64,000 nucleotides of DNA from positions 248,001 through 312,000 of the forward strand of contig CAJXYU010000002.1 of NCBI GenBank assembly GCA_913063155.1, read 5' to 3'. The stretch's first letter is position 1; each line of letters opens with the position of its first letter. Shown here piece by piece: positions 1-9,082 of this stretch. The DNA is from an uncultured Desulfovibrio sp. GTDB taxonomy: Bacteria; Desulfobacterota; Desulfovibrionia; Desulfovibrionales; Desulfovibrionaceae. The position numbers were made by a program, and so were the translations under genes. The notes beneath the pieces were generated by a model. It made no database searches. It had not been told where the DNA came from and saw only the letters and a list, made by a program, of their open reading frames with translations.

Positions 1-774
1 CTGGAACTGACAGTATCGTGCGCACTGGCCGCAGGAAACGCATTTGTCCTCGTCGATCCGTGCCAGATAGCCCGAGTTTGCCAACATGTGACAGCCCATC
101 TTGTGGGCCTTGATGGCTCCGCAACAGCAGGAGCAGCAGTTGCAGATGGCGTAAAACCTGCCGAGCATGACGTCCTTGAAAAAGGCGTGAGTCACATTAC
201 CCCGCGCACGGCATTCTTTGAGGATGCGTTCCGCCTCGTCCGCATCGATTTCCCTGCAGCGGTCCGGATGGTGCTCCAGAATGAAGGAGACTATGGGATC
301 GCCCATGAGCAGACAGACGTCCAGCGGCTGGCAGGGATTGGGGGCCGTGGTGCGGCATGGACAGTCCAGTACGGCAATGCGCGTGGGGTTTTCCAGGATG
401 ATTTGTCTGGCACGGGTGTAGGGGATGACCTGTTCGGGCGCCTCTGTGTTCACGGGCTTGCCGATGCGCACGAGACTGGTGGCTTCTTCCAAGGGGATGG
501 CTTTGCCGTGGTAGGTGTCGGCAAAGGAAGGCCGCTTCTGGGTGGAATCGCCAGGAACGGCGTCCTCCGGTTCCATGAACGGGGAGTGCCGGTCCAGCAG
601 CCAGATGAAGGGAACCATCAGGAGGGAGAAAAATTTGTTCTTGTCGTGGGCCAGTCCGATGTAGTGATAGGGCCAGCGCGCGTAGGCATAACCATGCATC
701 CGTTCCCAGAAGGAGAGACCATGCGCTTTGGCCTCGCGCCAATAGTCTCTGGTGGATTGTTTGATGAGCGGCAT
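1..774 (-). CDS. 4Fe-4S ferredoxin-like Cys-rich protein (3' end cut off)
   Basis: This reading frame runs off the left edge: 258 codons are open from ATG at 774 down to base 1 with no stop. Near the N-terminus is a hydrophobic stretch (FFSLLMVPFIWLLD, about residues 47-60). A CPCR motif follows near residue 140, then the unusual cluster CNCCSCCCG near residue 213, and the visible part ends in a ferredoxin motif CVSCGQCARYC. The spacing suggests one or more iron-sulfur clusters and a redox role, possibly membrane-associated. The function is not known to me. The ribosome-binding site (RBS) before 774 is weak, so the start is less certain than the frame. It is divergent from the DUF202 gene at 862. 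Confidence 0.75.
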   Translation of the reverse strand, partial: MPLIKQSTRDYWREAKAHGLSFWERMHGYAYARWPYHYIGLAHDKNKFFSLLMVPFIWLLDRHSPFMEPEDAVPGDSTQKRPSFADTYHGKAIPLEEATSLVRIGKPVNTEAPEQVIPYTRARQIILENPTRIAVLDCPCRTTAPNPCQPLDVCLLMGDPIVSFILEHHPDRCREIDADEAERILKECRARGNVTHAFFKDVMLGRFYAICNCCSCCCGAIKAHKMGCHMLANSGYLARIDEDKCVSCGQCARYCQFQ

Positions 775-861
775 ATGACTTCGCGTGAGTTCAGTTATTC
801 GAATATGTTGAAGTGTACTCTGAGATTTACCTATGTCAATCGTTCATGGTAGACGAATTTC

Positions 862-1230
862 ATGATCAAGGAACAACAGGAATTTCACGATACGTTGTCA
901 CTTGCCAAGGAGCGCACGAGGCTTGCCAACAAACGCACTTTTTTGGCCTGGATACGCACGGCGCTGACGTTCATGACCTTCGGCTTCCTGCTGGAGCGGG
1001 TTGATTCGTTTCTGGGGAGCAAATCTCTTTCCGTGGAAGCCCTGAAAGAGTTGGGAACTCTCGGACTGACCTCATTCGTCATCGGTCCGCTCATGGTATT
1101 GGCGGCGGGATTGCAATACTACCGGCTGGAAAAGAGACTCGGCTTCGAAAGCCTGTTTCATTATATCCTCCCGGAATTGATCGCGTTCATAGCAATCGTG
1201 GGCGTGGCACTCTTTATGGTTTTTTCCTGA
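862..1230 (+). CDS. DUF202 (YidH-type) inner-membrane protein
   Basis: This 122-residue protein has the DUF202 hallmark near residues 25-42 (RTFLAWIRTALTFMTFGF). Two more hydrophobic segments follow, about 68-85 and 103-121, giving three membrane helices. The N-terminus, with many charged residues, is probably cytoplasmic. The family is widespread and has no established biochemical role. The gene stands alone, divergent from the cut-off Cys-rich gene and convergent with the aspartate decarboxylase gene; a shared terminator lies at 1281-1312. No strong RBS is visible before 862, but the conserved part begins soon after it. Confidence 0.8.
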   Translation: MIKEQQEFHDTLSLAKERTRLANKRTFLAWIRTALTFMTFGFLLERVDSFLGSKSLSVEALKELGTLGLTSFVIGPLMVLAAGLQYYRLEKRLGFESLFHYILPELIAFIAIVGVALFMVFS

Positions 1231-1280
1231 CAGTCTGCCGAAGGGCATTACCGAACAATTTCGGGCGAGATGAAGTTGCA

Positions 1281-1312
1281 TAAAGAGGGGGGCATTTTCT
1301 GGCCCCCTCTTT
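1281..1312. terminator. Bidirectional terminator between convergent genes
   Basis: The arms TAAAGAGGGGG and CCCCCTCTTTA form an 11-bp stem with a loop around GCATTTTCTGG. A-rich and T-rich ends on the two sides suit termination in both directions. It lies between the DUF202 gene (+) and the aspartate decarboxylase gene (-). Confidence 0.75.
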
Positions 1313-1337
1313 ATATCGTCGTAGCCGAGAGAGTCTG

Positions 1338-3092
1338 TTACGCTTTCTTCCACTCGTCATAATAGTACTTGAGCACCGCCTTCATGGCGGCGGCGATGTC
1401 GGTGCAGTCCTGGGTGCCGATGTTGGCCAGAGCCACGCGCGACGACCACTTGGGGCCGGCAAACCCGGCTCCGGGCAGGCAGACCACATGCTGCCGCCGC
1501 GCCAGATCAAAGGTAAACTCCAGATAATGATGATTCTTGGGCAGGCCATCGGCGAATTCCTGACCGTAATACCGTCCTGCCAGATCGAGCACGTCGAGCA
1601 GGGCGTAATAACGTGTCAGGTCCTTGCCGTCCGGGGCCTTCATGTCGAGTCCTGCGAACAGGGCATCCCAGCGTTCCTTGAGGATGGCGCGGATGTGGCT
1701 CTTGTAGACGTATTTCGGGTCCAGCAGTTCGAAAAGCGAGAAGAAGCACATTGCTGTCTGCTGGGGACAGGAAAGGCCGCCGGTGTGGGCCAGAGCCACC
1801 TGTCGGCTGTCCATCTCCAGCCGCTCCCGGAAGGTGAGTTTGTCGGGTGTGGTGCTGGCGATCTTGTACCGTTCGGCCAGCGCCTTTTGCTCGGACTTGG
1901 AAAGCCCGGCAATGATCTTGTCCACCACGCAGTCCTCGTAGATCATGACCACGCCGAGCCGCCAGCCCGTGACACCGAAGTATTTTGAATAGGAATATAC
2001 GCCCAGGCAGTTCTGCGGGATGACGCTGCACAGCGTGTTGAACTCCTCCACGAAGCTTGCGTAGACCGTGTCCGAGATGACCACCATGTTCGGATTGTTC
2101 TTGCGCACTGTCTCGGCAATGTTCTGCACGGTCTGGGCGTCCATGGACATGGACGTGGGGTTGGTGGGGTTGACCATGTAGAGCGCCTTGACGCTTTTGT
2201 CGGCAATGGCGTTCAGCTCCTTGCCGCCTGTTTTCCATGGCTTGTCTCGGTCATATTCCAGCAGCACGGGGGCCAAGTCATAATCCTTCAGCACGGGCAG
2301 CTCAAGATAGGGGGAGAAGATGGGAGTGATGATCGCCACCTTGTCTCCCGGTTTGAGCACGAAATTCTCACGCAGGGAGTTGAACAGGTAGATCATGGCT
2401 CCGGTGGCCCCTTCGGTGGCGAACAGGCTGAATGTGCCTTTGGGAGGGGTGCCCGAGAAGACTATCTTGTTCAGATAGTGGGTGGCTATCTTCTCGGTTA
2501 CGGGCAGGATGCGCGGCGGGTCCGGATAAAAGTCGCCCTGGATTGCGTCCACCAGTTCGTAGACAACCTCATCCGGTTTCATGTCCAAGTTGCGCTCGGC
2601 GTAGTTCATGGCTTCCTTGAGGAACGCTGCGCCGGGTACACCTTCATAGTGCTTGAGATAGTCGTTCAGTTCGGCGGCAAGCCCTTTTTTGCTGCGGCGG
2701 TAGCCGATATCCGGGTATTTGGAGCCCATTTCCGCAGCCTCGGCAGCAAAGATGGTGAACAGGCCGAGCGCCTTGCGGGCCGTGGTATTCAGGAAGTTCG
2801 GGTTGCCGCGTCCGGCATTGATGAAGTTGCAGCCCGGACCGCAATCCTTCTTGGCCAGATCGATGAGCAGGTTTTTGATTTCAAACGGACTTTCCTTAGC
2901 CAGTGCGTCCCAGTCGAAATCGGCGGCGGCCCGGGCCTCTTCCGTGCTCAGGCCGATGAGATTTCCGGCCATGGAAACGCTCAGGCCGAATACTGCGGCC
3001 ATGCGCAGGAAATCCCGGCGGCTCAGTCCTCCGTTTTTGGTTTCTTCGGCTTGTTTGTTCAGGAATTCGGGGACAGCTTTGTGGTCTGACAT
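1338..3092 (-). CDS. aspD: Bifunctional aspartate aminotransferase / L-aspartate 4-decarboxylase with Tat signal
   Basis: This 584-residue PLP enzyme is of the AspD type, which converts L-aspartate to L-alanine and CO2 with side transaminase activity. Seen directly: family motif NAGRGNPNF near residues 92-100, NPTNPT near 308, and the PLP-lysine context SYSKYFGVTGWRLG with the lysine near residue 370. It is longer than typical AspD because of an N-terminal extension with a twin-arginine motif SRRDFLR (residues 24-30), a hydrophobic stretch and an AEARAA-like cleavage region, i.e. a Tat signal. Export of a folded PLP enzyme is therefore inferred. GGAGG lies just upstream of the ATG at 3092. 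The nearby aspartase gene also uses aspartate. Confidence 0.88.
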   Translation of the reverse strand: MSDHKAVPEFLNKQAEETKNGGLSRRDFLRMAAVFGLSVSMAGNLIGLSTEEARAAADFDWDALAKESPFEIKNLLIDLAKKDCGPGCNFINAGRGNPNFLNTTARKALGLFTIFAAEAAEMGSKYPDIGYRRSKKGLAAELNDYLKHYEGVPGAAFLKEAMNYAERNLDMKPDEVVYELVDAIQGDFYPDPPRILPVTEKIATHYLNKIVFSGTPPKGTFSLFATEGATGAMIYLFNSLRENFVLKPGDKVAIITPIFSPYLELPVLKDYDLAPVLLEYDRDKPWKTGGKELNAIADKSVKALYMVNPTNPTSMSMDAQTVQNIAETVRKNNPNMVVISDTVYASFVEEFNTLCSVIPQNCLGVYSYSKYFGVTGWRLGVVMIYEDCVVDKIIAGLSKSEQKALAERYKIASTTPDKLTFRERLEMDSRQVALAHTGGLSCPQQTAMCFFSLFELLDPKYVYKSHIRAILKERWDALFAGLDMKAPDGKDLTRYYALLDVLDLAGRYYGQEFADGLPKNHHYLEFTFDLARRQHVVCLPGAGFAGPKWSSRVALANIGTQDCTDIAAAMKAVLKYYYDEWKKA

Positions 3093-3199
3093 GACAACCT
3101 CCGTTTGGGGATGGATTCGAGCAATGGCGGAATCCTAGCACCGCGACAACTGAAGACGTCAATGACGCATGGAGAATAATAACAAGCCTGGTCCAGCGG

Positions 3200-3744
3200 T
3201 TACGAAGCTTGGTATTGCTTCCTGGTGATTTTGTGGAACAGTTCGCCCTGATAGAATTCACAGTCTTCCGGCACTTCGTCCAGGATGTGCTGGAAGGAGA
3301 ACCCGATTTTTTCCAACACGGCGGTGGAGGCAAGGTTTTCCGGCTTCACGCCGGCCACGACTTCCGGCAGACCTAACGTTTCGAATCCGTACTTCAGAAC
3401 CGCTTCGGCGGCTTCGGTCATGTGGCCCTTGTTCCAGAAGGCAGGGGAGAGGCCGTAGAATATTTCCTTTTTGTCCGGAATGGGCTCGAAGGGCTGCAGT
3501 CCGCACCAGCCCATGAGCCGGTCGGTCTCCTTGAAGGTGATGGCTAGGTTTGTGCCCGTGAATCCGTGCTCGGCATTGCTCTTGTCCCGCTCCATGAACC
3601 ATTGGATGAGTTTCTGGATGTCACTCAGTTCGGGAACGCTCTCGGGCAGATATTCATTTTCGGATCGCTGAGCGCCTTGGTGAATTCCTCGGCGTACCCC
3701 GGCTTGAAATGAGTCAGCGTCAATCGTTGTGTGGTGAGCATCAT
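3200..3744 (-). pseudogene. GNAT (RimJ/RimL-type) acetyltransferase, frameshifted
   Basis: Two adjacent frames join into one acetyltransferase. Translation from ATG 3744 gives MMLTTQRLTLTHF and continues to SDPKMN, then runs into a stop after nonsense residues. The next frame, from about 3660, continues sensibly (YLPESVPELSDIQKLIQWF) into GNAT core motifs: GYGLxPxxWxxG-like YGLSPAFWNKGHMTEA and the terminal N-x-AS-x-x-LEKIGF signature. One missing base near 3655-3662 explains the break, perhaps an A lost from an AAATAT context. It may be a real inactivating mutation or a sequence error. The substrate is unknown. It lies between typA and aspD on the same strand. Confidence 0.75.
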
Positions 3745-3847
3745 GTTAAATCCATATGAAATTTTGACCGACCCTAGCTTTTGAGACTCTTGATGACAAC
3801 CATGCGCGTCAGCGCATCGTCGAAAAGTTTTGGAAGGGGCGAGATTC

Positions 3848-3891
3848 AAAAGAGAGGGGGAACCTTTTGAAAAAGGTTCCCCCTCTCTTTT
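3848..3891 (-). terminator. Terminator downstream of typA
   Basis: This is a perfect 21-bp inverted repeat (arms 3848-3868 and 3871-3891) with a 2-base spacer. Its outer AAAA/TTTT ends make it usable in either direction. It follows the typA stop at 3925 on the minus strand and separates typA from the GNAT gene. Confidence 0.85.
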
Positions 3892-3924
3892 GTCGCCGAA
3901 GGCGAAATCTTGTTTCTTATCTGA

Positions 3925-5766
3925 CTACTGCGCGGCTTTCTTGCGCTTGCCTTCCTGGCGGTGGCGCACCTGGGCGGACAGCTCGGCCTTGCGCAAACGG
4001 ATGGACTCGGGAGTTACCTCGACCAGTTCGTCCTCGCGGATGAAGTTGAGCGCCCGCTCCAGAGTCATGGGCTTGACGGGCGTGAGGATGACGGCCTCGT
4101 CCTTGCCGGATGCCCGCATGTTGGTGAGCTTCTTTTCCTTGGCCGGGTTCACGTTGATGTCGTTGTCGCGGTTGTGCTCGCCCACGATCATTCCCTCGTA
4201 GAGCGGATCGCCGGGAACGACGAACATCTGGCCGCGCGGCTCCAGGTTGAAGATGCCGTAGGCCACGGCCTTGCCCGCACGGTCGGCCACGATGGAACCG
4301 GTGTAGCGGGACGGGAACTCGCCGCGGTATTCGCCGTATCCTTCGAGGTAGGAGTTCATGATGCCGGTGCCTTTGGTGTCGGTCAGGAACTCGTCGCGGT
4401 ATCCGATGAGTGAACGGGACGGCACCGAGAACTCGATGCGCACCCGGCCGGTGCCGTTGTTGACCATGTTGGTCATGCGCGCCTTGCGGGCCGAAAGCTT
4501 TTCGGTGACCACGCCCATGAAGGCCTCGTCGCAGTCCACGTAGAGGTGCTCGATGGGTTCGGTCTTCTTGCCGTTTTCTTCCCGGTAGATGACTTCGGGA
4601 CGGCCTACGGAGAGTTCAAACCCTTCGCGGCGCATGGTTTCGACCAGGATGGCCATCTGGAACTCGCCGCGCCCCTTGACCAGGAACGCGTCGCGGTTTT
4701 CGGTGTCGTCCACCTGGATGGCCACGTTGAGCAGGGTTTCGCGATGCAGACGCTCGCGGATCTTGGTGCCCTGCACCAACTTGCCTTCCTGGCCCGCCAG
4801 GGGGGAAGTGTTGATGGAGAAGCGCATGGAAACGGTGGGCTCATCCACGGTGATGCGCGGCAGGGCCTTGGGCGCTTCCTTGGTGCAGATGGTGTCGCCG
4901 ATCTTGACGTTCTCGATGCCGGCCAGCACCACGATGTCGCCGGGTTCGGCGGACTCGGTGGAGACCATGACCGGGCCGTCGTAGGTCTGGAGCTTGGTGA
5001 CCTTGAGCTGGCGGGGAGAGTCGTCTTCGCCGATGCAGACCAGGGTGTCCTGTTCATGGACCGAACCGTTGTAGATCTTGCCGATGGCCAGACGACCGAC
5101 ATAGTCGGAGTAGCTGAGGTCGGATACGAGCATCTGGAACGGTTCTTCGGCGTTGTGGGCCGGGCCGGGAATTTTGTCCACGATCATGTCCAGCAGGATG
5201 TGCAGATTCTCGCCGCGCTCCTCGGGGCTTTCCATGGCGATGCCGTCGCGGCCGATGGCGTAGAGCAGCGGGAAGTCGAGCTGGTCTTCGGTGGCGTCCA
5301 GGTCGATGAACAGGTCATAGATTTCGTTGAGCACCTCTTCGGGGCGGGCGTCCTGCCGGTCGACCTTGTTGATGACCACGGCGATGGTCAGGCCCTGGTC
5401 CAGGGCCTTCTTGAGCACGAATCGGGTCTGGGGCAAGGGGCCTTCGGAGGCGTCCACCAGCAGGATGGCGCCGTCGGCCATGGACAGGGAACGCTCCACT
5501 TCGCCGCCGAAGTCGGCGTGGCCCGGGGTGTCGATGATGTTGATCTTGACGTCTTTCCAGACGACCGAACAGTTCTTGGCGGCAATGGTGATGCCGCGCT
5601 CGCGTTCGAGGTCCATGGAATCCATGATGCGGTCGTCCACTTCCTGTCCTTCACGGAACAGGCCGGACTGTTTGAACATGGCGTCCACCAGCGTGGTCTT
5701 CCCATGGTCGACGTGGGCGATGATGGCTATGTTGCGAAGCTGTTCGTTGCGGGCCTTTTGGGTCAT
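3925..5766 (-). CDS. typA: Translational GTPase TypA/BipA
   Basis: This 613-residue ribosome-associated GTPase of the EF-G-like family acts in ribosome assembly and stress adaptation. The G1 box AHVDHGKT is at residues 17-24. Switch and G3 elements (ERERGITI, DTPGHADFGGEV) and the G4 NKVD follow, then the EF-G-like domains and a BipA C-terminal domain (RSLIGYRDEFLTDTKG). The open frame extends further upstream, but homologues start at MTQKARNEQL. A GGAG nine bases before ATG 5766 supports that start; MEIKEMTQ at 5781 is the alternative. It has its own terminator and is divergent from the permease gene. Confidence 0.96.
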   Translation of the reverse strand: MTQKARNEQLRNIAIIAHVDHGKTTLVDAMFKQSGLFREGQEVDDRIMDSMDLERERGITIAAKNCSVVWKDVKINIIDTPGHADFGGEVERSLSMADGAILLVDASEGPLPQTRFVLKKALDQGLTIAVVINKVDRQDARPEEVLNEIYDLFIDLDATEDQLDFPLLYAIGRDGIAMESPEERGENLHILLDMIVDKIPGPAHNAEEPFQMLVSDLSYSDYVGRLAIGKIYNGSVHEQDTLVCIGEDDSPRQLKVTKLQTYDGPVMVSTESAEPGDIVVLAGIENVKIGDTICTKEAPKALPRITVDEPTVSMRFSINTSPLAGQEGKLVQGTKIRERLHRETLLNVAIQVDDTENRDAFLVKGRGEFQMAILVETMRREGFELSVGRPEVIYREENGKKTEPIEHLYVDCDEAFMGVVTEKLSARKARMTNMVNNGTGRVRIEFSVPSRSLIGYRDEFLTDTKGTGIMNSYLEGYGEYRGEFPSRYTGSIVADRAGKAVAYGIFNLEPRGQMFVVPGDPLYEGMIVGEHNRDNDINVNPAKEKKLTNMRASGKDEAVILTPVKPMTLERALNFIREDELVEVTPESIRLRKAELSAQVRHRQEGKRKKAAQ

Positions 5767-5781
5767 TTCCTTTATCTCCAT

Positions 5782-6145
5782 TAAATATATGGTCTGCCTT
5801 GTGTGCGAAGCAGGCATTATCCGAAAGCTTGCCGACAAGCAAGCATAGTTTTTGTGACGGACTTTTGCGGGGCGGTCCGACCGCAGTGTTTTCTGTGCTT
5901 CGCAATTCGAAATGAAAATATTTTTTTGCATGCAAGAAGCTGTCTCATATGCGTCTGTATCCGGTAGTAAAGACTCGATTACATTTTATGATTATTACCT
6001 TTTTGTCTTTTTTGTGCCTGTATTCGTCCATTGTTTTCCAGTTGGAAATAAGGGGGGCTTTTCAATCATTTTTTCGATATTCAAGCTTGACCAAAATTTT
6101 TGTTTTCATATATTTGTGCTCGAAAAGTATTGTTTTTGCGAATTA
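5782..6145. other. AT-rich intergenic region, no gene seen
   Basis: This region lies between the divergent typA and permease genes and is notably AT-rich (runs such as TTTTTTTGCATGCAAG). Open frames in it (for example 5912-6178) are low-complexity Phe/Val-rich translations without an RBS. I see no domain and do not call a gene. Promoters for both flanking genes should lie here and just downstream. Confidence 0.6.
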
Positions 6146-6173
6146 TTGACACACTTTTTTATGTTTTTAGATA
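6146..6173 (+). promoter_or_regulatory. Sigma-70-like promoter for the permease-aspartase unit
   Basis: TTGACA (6146-6151) is followed after 16 bases by TAGATA (6168-6173). It is the best sigma-70-like match in the gap and points toward the permease gene. It would give a 5' leader of roughly 220 bases. The -10 box is imperfect. Confidence 0.45.
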
Positions 6174-6402
6174 AATAGCGAGTGAGCATTGGGCATGTTC
6201 TGAGCGTGTGTTCTTCGGTTGGCCGGAAATGCGTTACAAAATGAGTCCAATGCCTGATTCGCCTGCACAAACAGATCTACAGGGAGGATGAGCGAGAGAA
6301 GCGAGGAAAACAGTCCTCAGGAAATGCAAAACGTTTGGAATGATCCGTATAAGAACCAGCTATCTTATATATCCCTTTCACTTTACAGCGCGAGGAATTC
6401 TG

Positions 6403-7623
6403 ATGGGCAATGCAGCGAATGGACCGGGTACGGCAAAGGTGATGACAACGTCGATGATGGTGACCGGCAGTATGGTCGGCGCCGGTATTCTGGCACTTCC
6501 TATTGACTTGGGACCGGCCGGGCTTGTCCCGGCCATCTGTAGCACCGTGCTTCTCTGGCTCCTCATGACAGGGACGGCCATCATTTATTCGCGCCAGCGT
6601 ACGTTGGTGGAGGATGAACACGCTGACCTGCCGACTTTTTTCGGCCGAGAGTTGGGTACTGGCAGTAAATGGATCAGCGTATGGGCCAATCTGGTCATCC
6701 TGTATGGGCTCCTGACTGCATATTTGGCCGGGGTGGCATCCGTGCTGGTGAACCTGTTCGATCTGCCTGTCCCGGAGTGGGGTGCGCTTCTTGGGTATTT
6801 CCTCATTGCCGTTTTGCTGACCTCCTTCGGCACGGCCGTCATGCGGCGCGGCAACGCTATACTTATCCTCGCTCTCTGGGTGAGTTTCGTCATCCTTGTC
6901 GCCATGACTATCCCGCACATGGACCAGGGACGCATGACCATGAAGGATTGGGCTTTCCTTCCGTCCGGGCTGCCGGTGCTCGTCGCGGCGTTTCATTTTC
7001 ACAACCTCATCCCCACTATCTGTCGTTCGCTGAATCAGGATAAGAAAGCCATTTCCCAGGCCATCTGGGGCGGGTCGTTCATGGGGTTGGTCATGAACAT
7101 CGTCTGGATTGTCGTGGTTGTCAGCGCACTGCCTGTAAGCTCTCCGGACGGCGTGGACATAGTGAACGCATTCACCCAGAGCCAGCCCGCCACTGTGCCG
7201 CTGGCCAAAATCGTCGGAAGCATGGGCTTCCTGCAGGTTGCGCTGGCCTTTTCCGTAGTGGCCATGACCACTTCCTTCATGGCCAACGGCTTGGCGCTTC
7301 AGAGTTTCATGCGCGACCTCTGTAGTGAAACCCTGGGCACCACCAGAAGAGAGTTGGTGTGGATCTTGGCATTTGTCCCGCCTCTGCTTATCGCGATGTT
7401 TTATCCCGATATATTCCTCAAGGCTCTCAATATGGTTGGCGGTGTCGGTATCAATCTTCTTTTTGGTATACTTCCCGGAGTGTTGCTCATAAAGTACGCA
7501 CAGGACAACATGCTCCGACGCACAACAGGTTGGATTATGGTTGCCTTATTTATGGGGATTTTGATAATCGAACTTGGGAAGGAAGCTGGCCTGTTGCACA
7601 TTGCGCCAAATGTATTGTTGTAG
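6403..7623 (+). CDS. HAAAP-family amino acid permease (Trp/Tyr permease type)
   Basis: This 406-residue inner-membrane transporter has about eleven hydrophobic segments. The N-terminal VTGSMVGAGILALPIDLG is the typical helix-1 signature of hydroxy/aromatic amino acid permeases (TyrP, Mtr, SdaC), which are proton or sodium symporters. FHFHNLIPTIC near residue 200 also fits the family. The open frame begins at 6340, but GAGGA seven bases before ATG 6403 fixes this start. It is 48 bases upstream of aspartase on the same strand, so the two are probably cotranscribed. The substrate cannot be read from sequence; the context suggests an amino acid that feeds aspartate or fumarate metabolism. Confidence 0.85.
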   Translation: MGNAANGPGTAKVMTTSMMVTGSMVGAGILALPIDLGPAGLVPAICSTVLLWLLMTGTAIIYSRQRTLVEDEHADLPTFFGRELGTGSKWISVWANLVILYGLLTAYLAGVASVLVNLFDLPVPEWGALLGYFLIAVLLTSFGTAVMRRGNAILILALWVSFVILVAMTIPHMDQGRMTMKDWAFLPSGLPVLVAAFHFHNLIPTICRSLNQDKKAISQAIWGGSFMGLVMNIVWIVVVVSALPVSSPDGVDIVNAFTQSQPATVPLAKIVGSMGFLQVALAFSVVAMTTSFMANGLALQSFMRDLCSETLGTTRRELVWILAFVPPLLIAMFYPDIFLKALNMVGGVGINLLFGILPGVLLIKYAQDNMLRRTTGWIMVALFMGILIIELGKEAGLLHIAPNVLL

Positions 7624-7671
7624 ATTGCGGAATGTGTAATTTGTGCTCAAAACATTAAAAAGAGGGAAGCG

Positions 7672-9081
7672 ATGAGCGATCACTGCCGATTGGAATGCGA
7701 CTGCATCGGCGAAATGGAGGTCCCCAGGGATGCCTATTACGGCTGTCAGACCTTGCGGGCCATGAACAACTATCACATCACCGGGATACCCATTTCTCAT
7801 TATCCCAGGCTGATCAACGCCCTGGCCTATATCAAGATGGCCGCTGCCCAGGCCAACGCTTCCCTCGGCCTGTTGGACGAGGAGATCTCCCGCGCCATCT
7901 GCCGGGCCTGCGAAGATGTGCTTTCCGGCAAGCTTCTGGAGCACTTCGTGGTGGACGGCATTCAAGGCGGAGCGGGCACTTCCACGAACATGAACGCCAA
8001 CGAGGTCATCGCCAACCGGGCGCTGGAGCTCATGGGGCGGGAAAAGGGTGACTATGCATTCCTTTCTCCCAACACCCACGTGAACATGTCCCAGTCCACC
8101 AACGACGTGTATCCCACGGCTCTGCGCATCGCCCTGATCCTGGAGATCAGGGAACTCATCGAAGCCATGCGCCATCTGCGTCGCGCCTTTGAAGCCAAGG
8201 GAGAGGAGTTCGGGGATGTCATCAAGATGGGGCGCACCCAGTTGCAGGACGCGGTGCCCATGACTCTTGGCCAGGAGTTTCAGGCCTGGGCGGTCATGAT
8301 CGGTGAGGACGAGGAACGCCTCAAGGAAGCGCAGGATCTGGTTCATGAAATCAACATGGGGGCCACGGCCATTGGAACCGGGCTCAATGCCCATCCCGAC
8401 TATGCCCGCGCCGTCACCGAAAAGCTGGTGGAGTTGACCACACTGCCCCTGACCCTTTCGCCCAACCTGGTGGAAGCCACTCAGGATACCGGGGCGTACG
8501 TGCAGCTTTCCGGGGTGCTTAAACGCGTTACGGTCAAGCTTTCCAAGATCTGCAACGATTTGCGTCTGCTTTCCAGCGGTCCGCGTTGCGGACTGAACGA
8601 AATCAACCTGCCGCCTGTGGCCCCCGGGTCCTCCATCATGCCAGGCAAGGTCAACCCGGTCATTCCCGAGGTCGTCAATCAGATAGCCTTCAAAGTCATC
8701 GGCAACGATCTGACCGTGACCATGGCCGCTGAAGCGGGGCAGTTGGAGCTCAACGTCATGGAGCCGGTACTGGGGCAGAGTCTGTTCGAATCCATCAATA
8801 TTCTGCGCAGGGGGTGCATCACCCTGGCCGACAAGTGCGTCAGCGGCATTACCGCCAATGCGGACCGCTGCCGCACTATGGTGGAGCACTCCATTGGCCT
8901 GGTCACGGCGCTCAATCCGTACATCGGCTATGAAAAGGCCACCTCGATCGCCAAGGAGGCCCTGGAAAGCAATCGGTCGGTCTACGACATCGTGTTGGAG
9001 AAAGGGTATCTGACCCAGGAGGAATTGGAGGACATCCTCAGGCCCGAGAACATGACCAAGCCGAGGTACTTCCACAAGTAG
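7672..9081 (+). CDS. aspA: Aspartate ammonia-lyase (aspartase)
   Basis: This 469-residue enzyme of the fumarase/aspartase superfamily reversibly converts L-aspartate to fumarate and ammonia. Visible signatures are GAGTSTNMNANEVIANRA (about 100-117), SQSTNDVYPTA (140-150), GRTQLQDAVPMTLGQEF and the active-site loop GSSIMPGKVNPVIPE (319-333). The form with MNANEV and GLNEINLP favours aspartase over class II fumarase, though some uncertainty between these remains. A GAGGGAAGCG RBS precedes the ATG. The gene ends one base before the convergent solute-binding protein gene. Fumarate from aspartate could serve as electron acceptor or carbon source. Confidence 0.9.
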   Translation: MSDHCRLECDCIGEMEVPRDAYYGCQTLRAMNNYHITGIPISHYPRLINALAYIKMAAAQANASLGLLDEEISRAICRACEDVLSGKLLEHFVVDGIQGGAGTSTNMNANEVIANRALELMGREKGDYAFLSPNTHVNMSQSTNDVYPTALRIALILEIRELIEAMRHLRRAFEAKGEEFGDVIKMGRTQLQDAVPMTLGQEFQAWAVMIGEDEERLKEAQDLVHEINMGATAIGTGLNAHPDYARAVTEKLVELTTLPLTLSPNLVEATQDTGAYVQLSGVLKRVTVKLSKICNDLRLLSSGPRCGLNEINLPPVAPGSSIMPGKVNPVIPEVVNQIAFKVIGNDLTVTMAAEAGQLELNVMEPVLGQSLFESINILRRGCITLADKCVSGITANADRCRTMVEHSIGLVTALNPYIGYEKATSIAKEALESNRSVYDIVLEKGYLTQEELEDILRPENMTKPRYFHK

Positions 9082-9082
9082 G

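Noticed and set aside
197-742. Minus-strand open frame of 181 codons at the left end
   Set aside because: It lies in another frame over the Cys-rich gene, its translation is Arg/His/Pro-rich with no motif, and the frame from 774 has clear Fe-S motifs.
5912-6178. Phe-rich 88-codon frame in the typA-permease gap
   Set aside because: AT-rich low-complexity translation without RBS. It ends on the promoter region of the permease.
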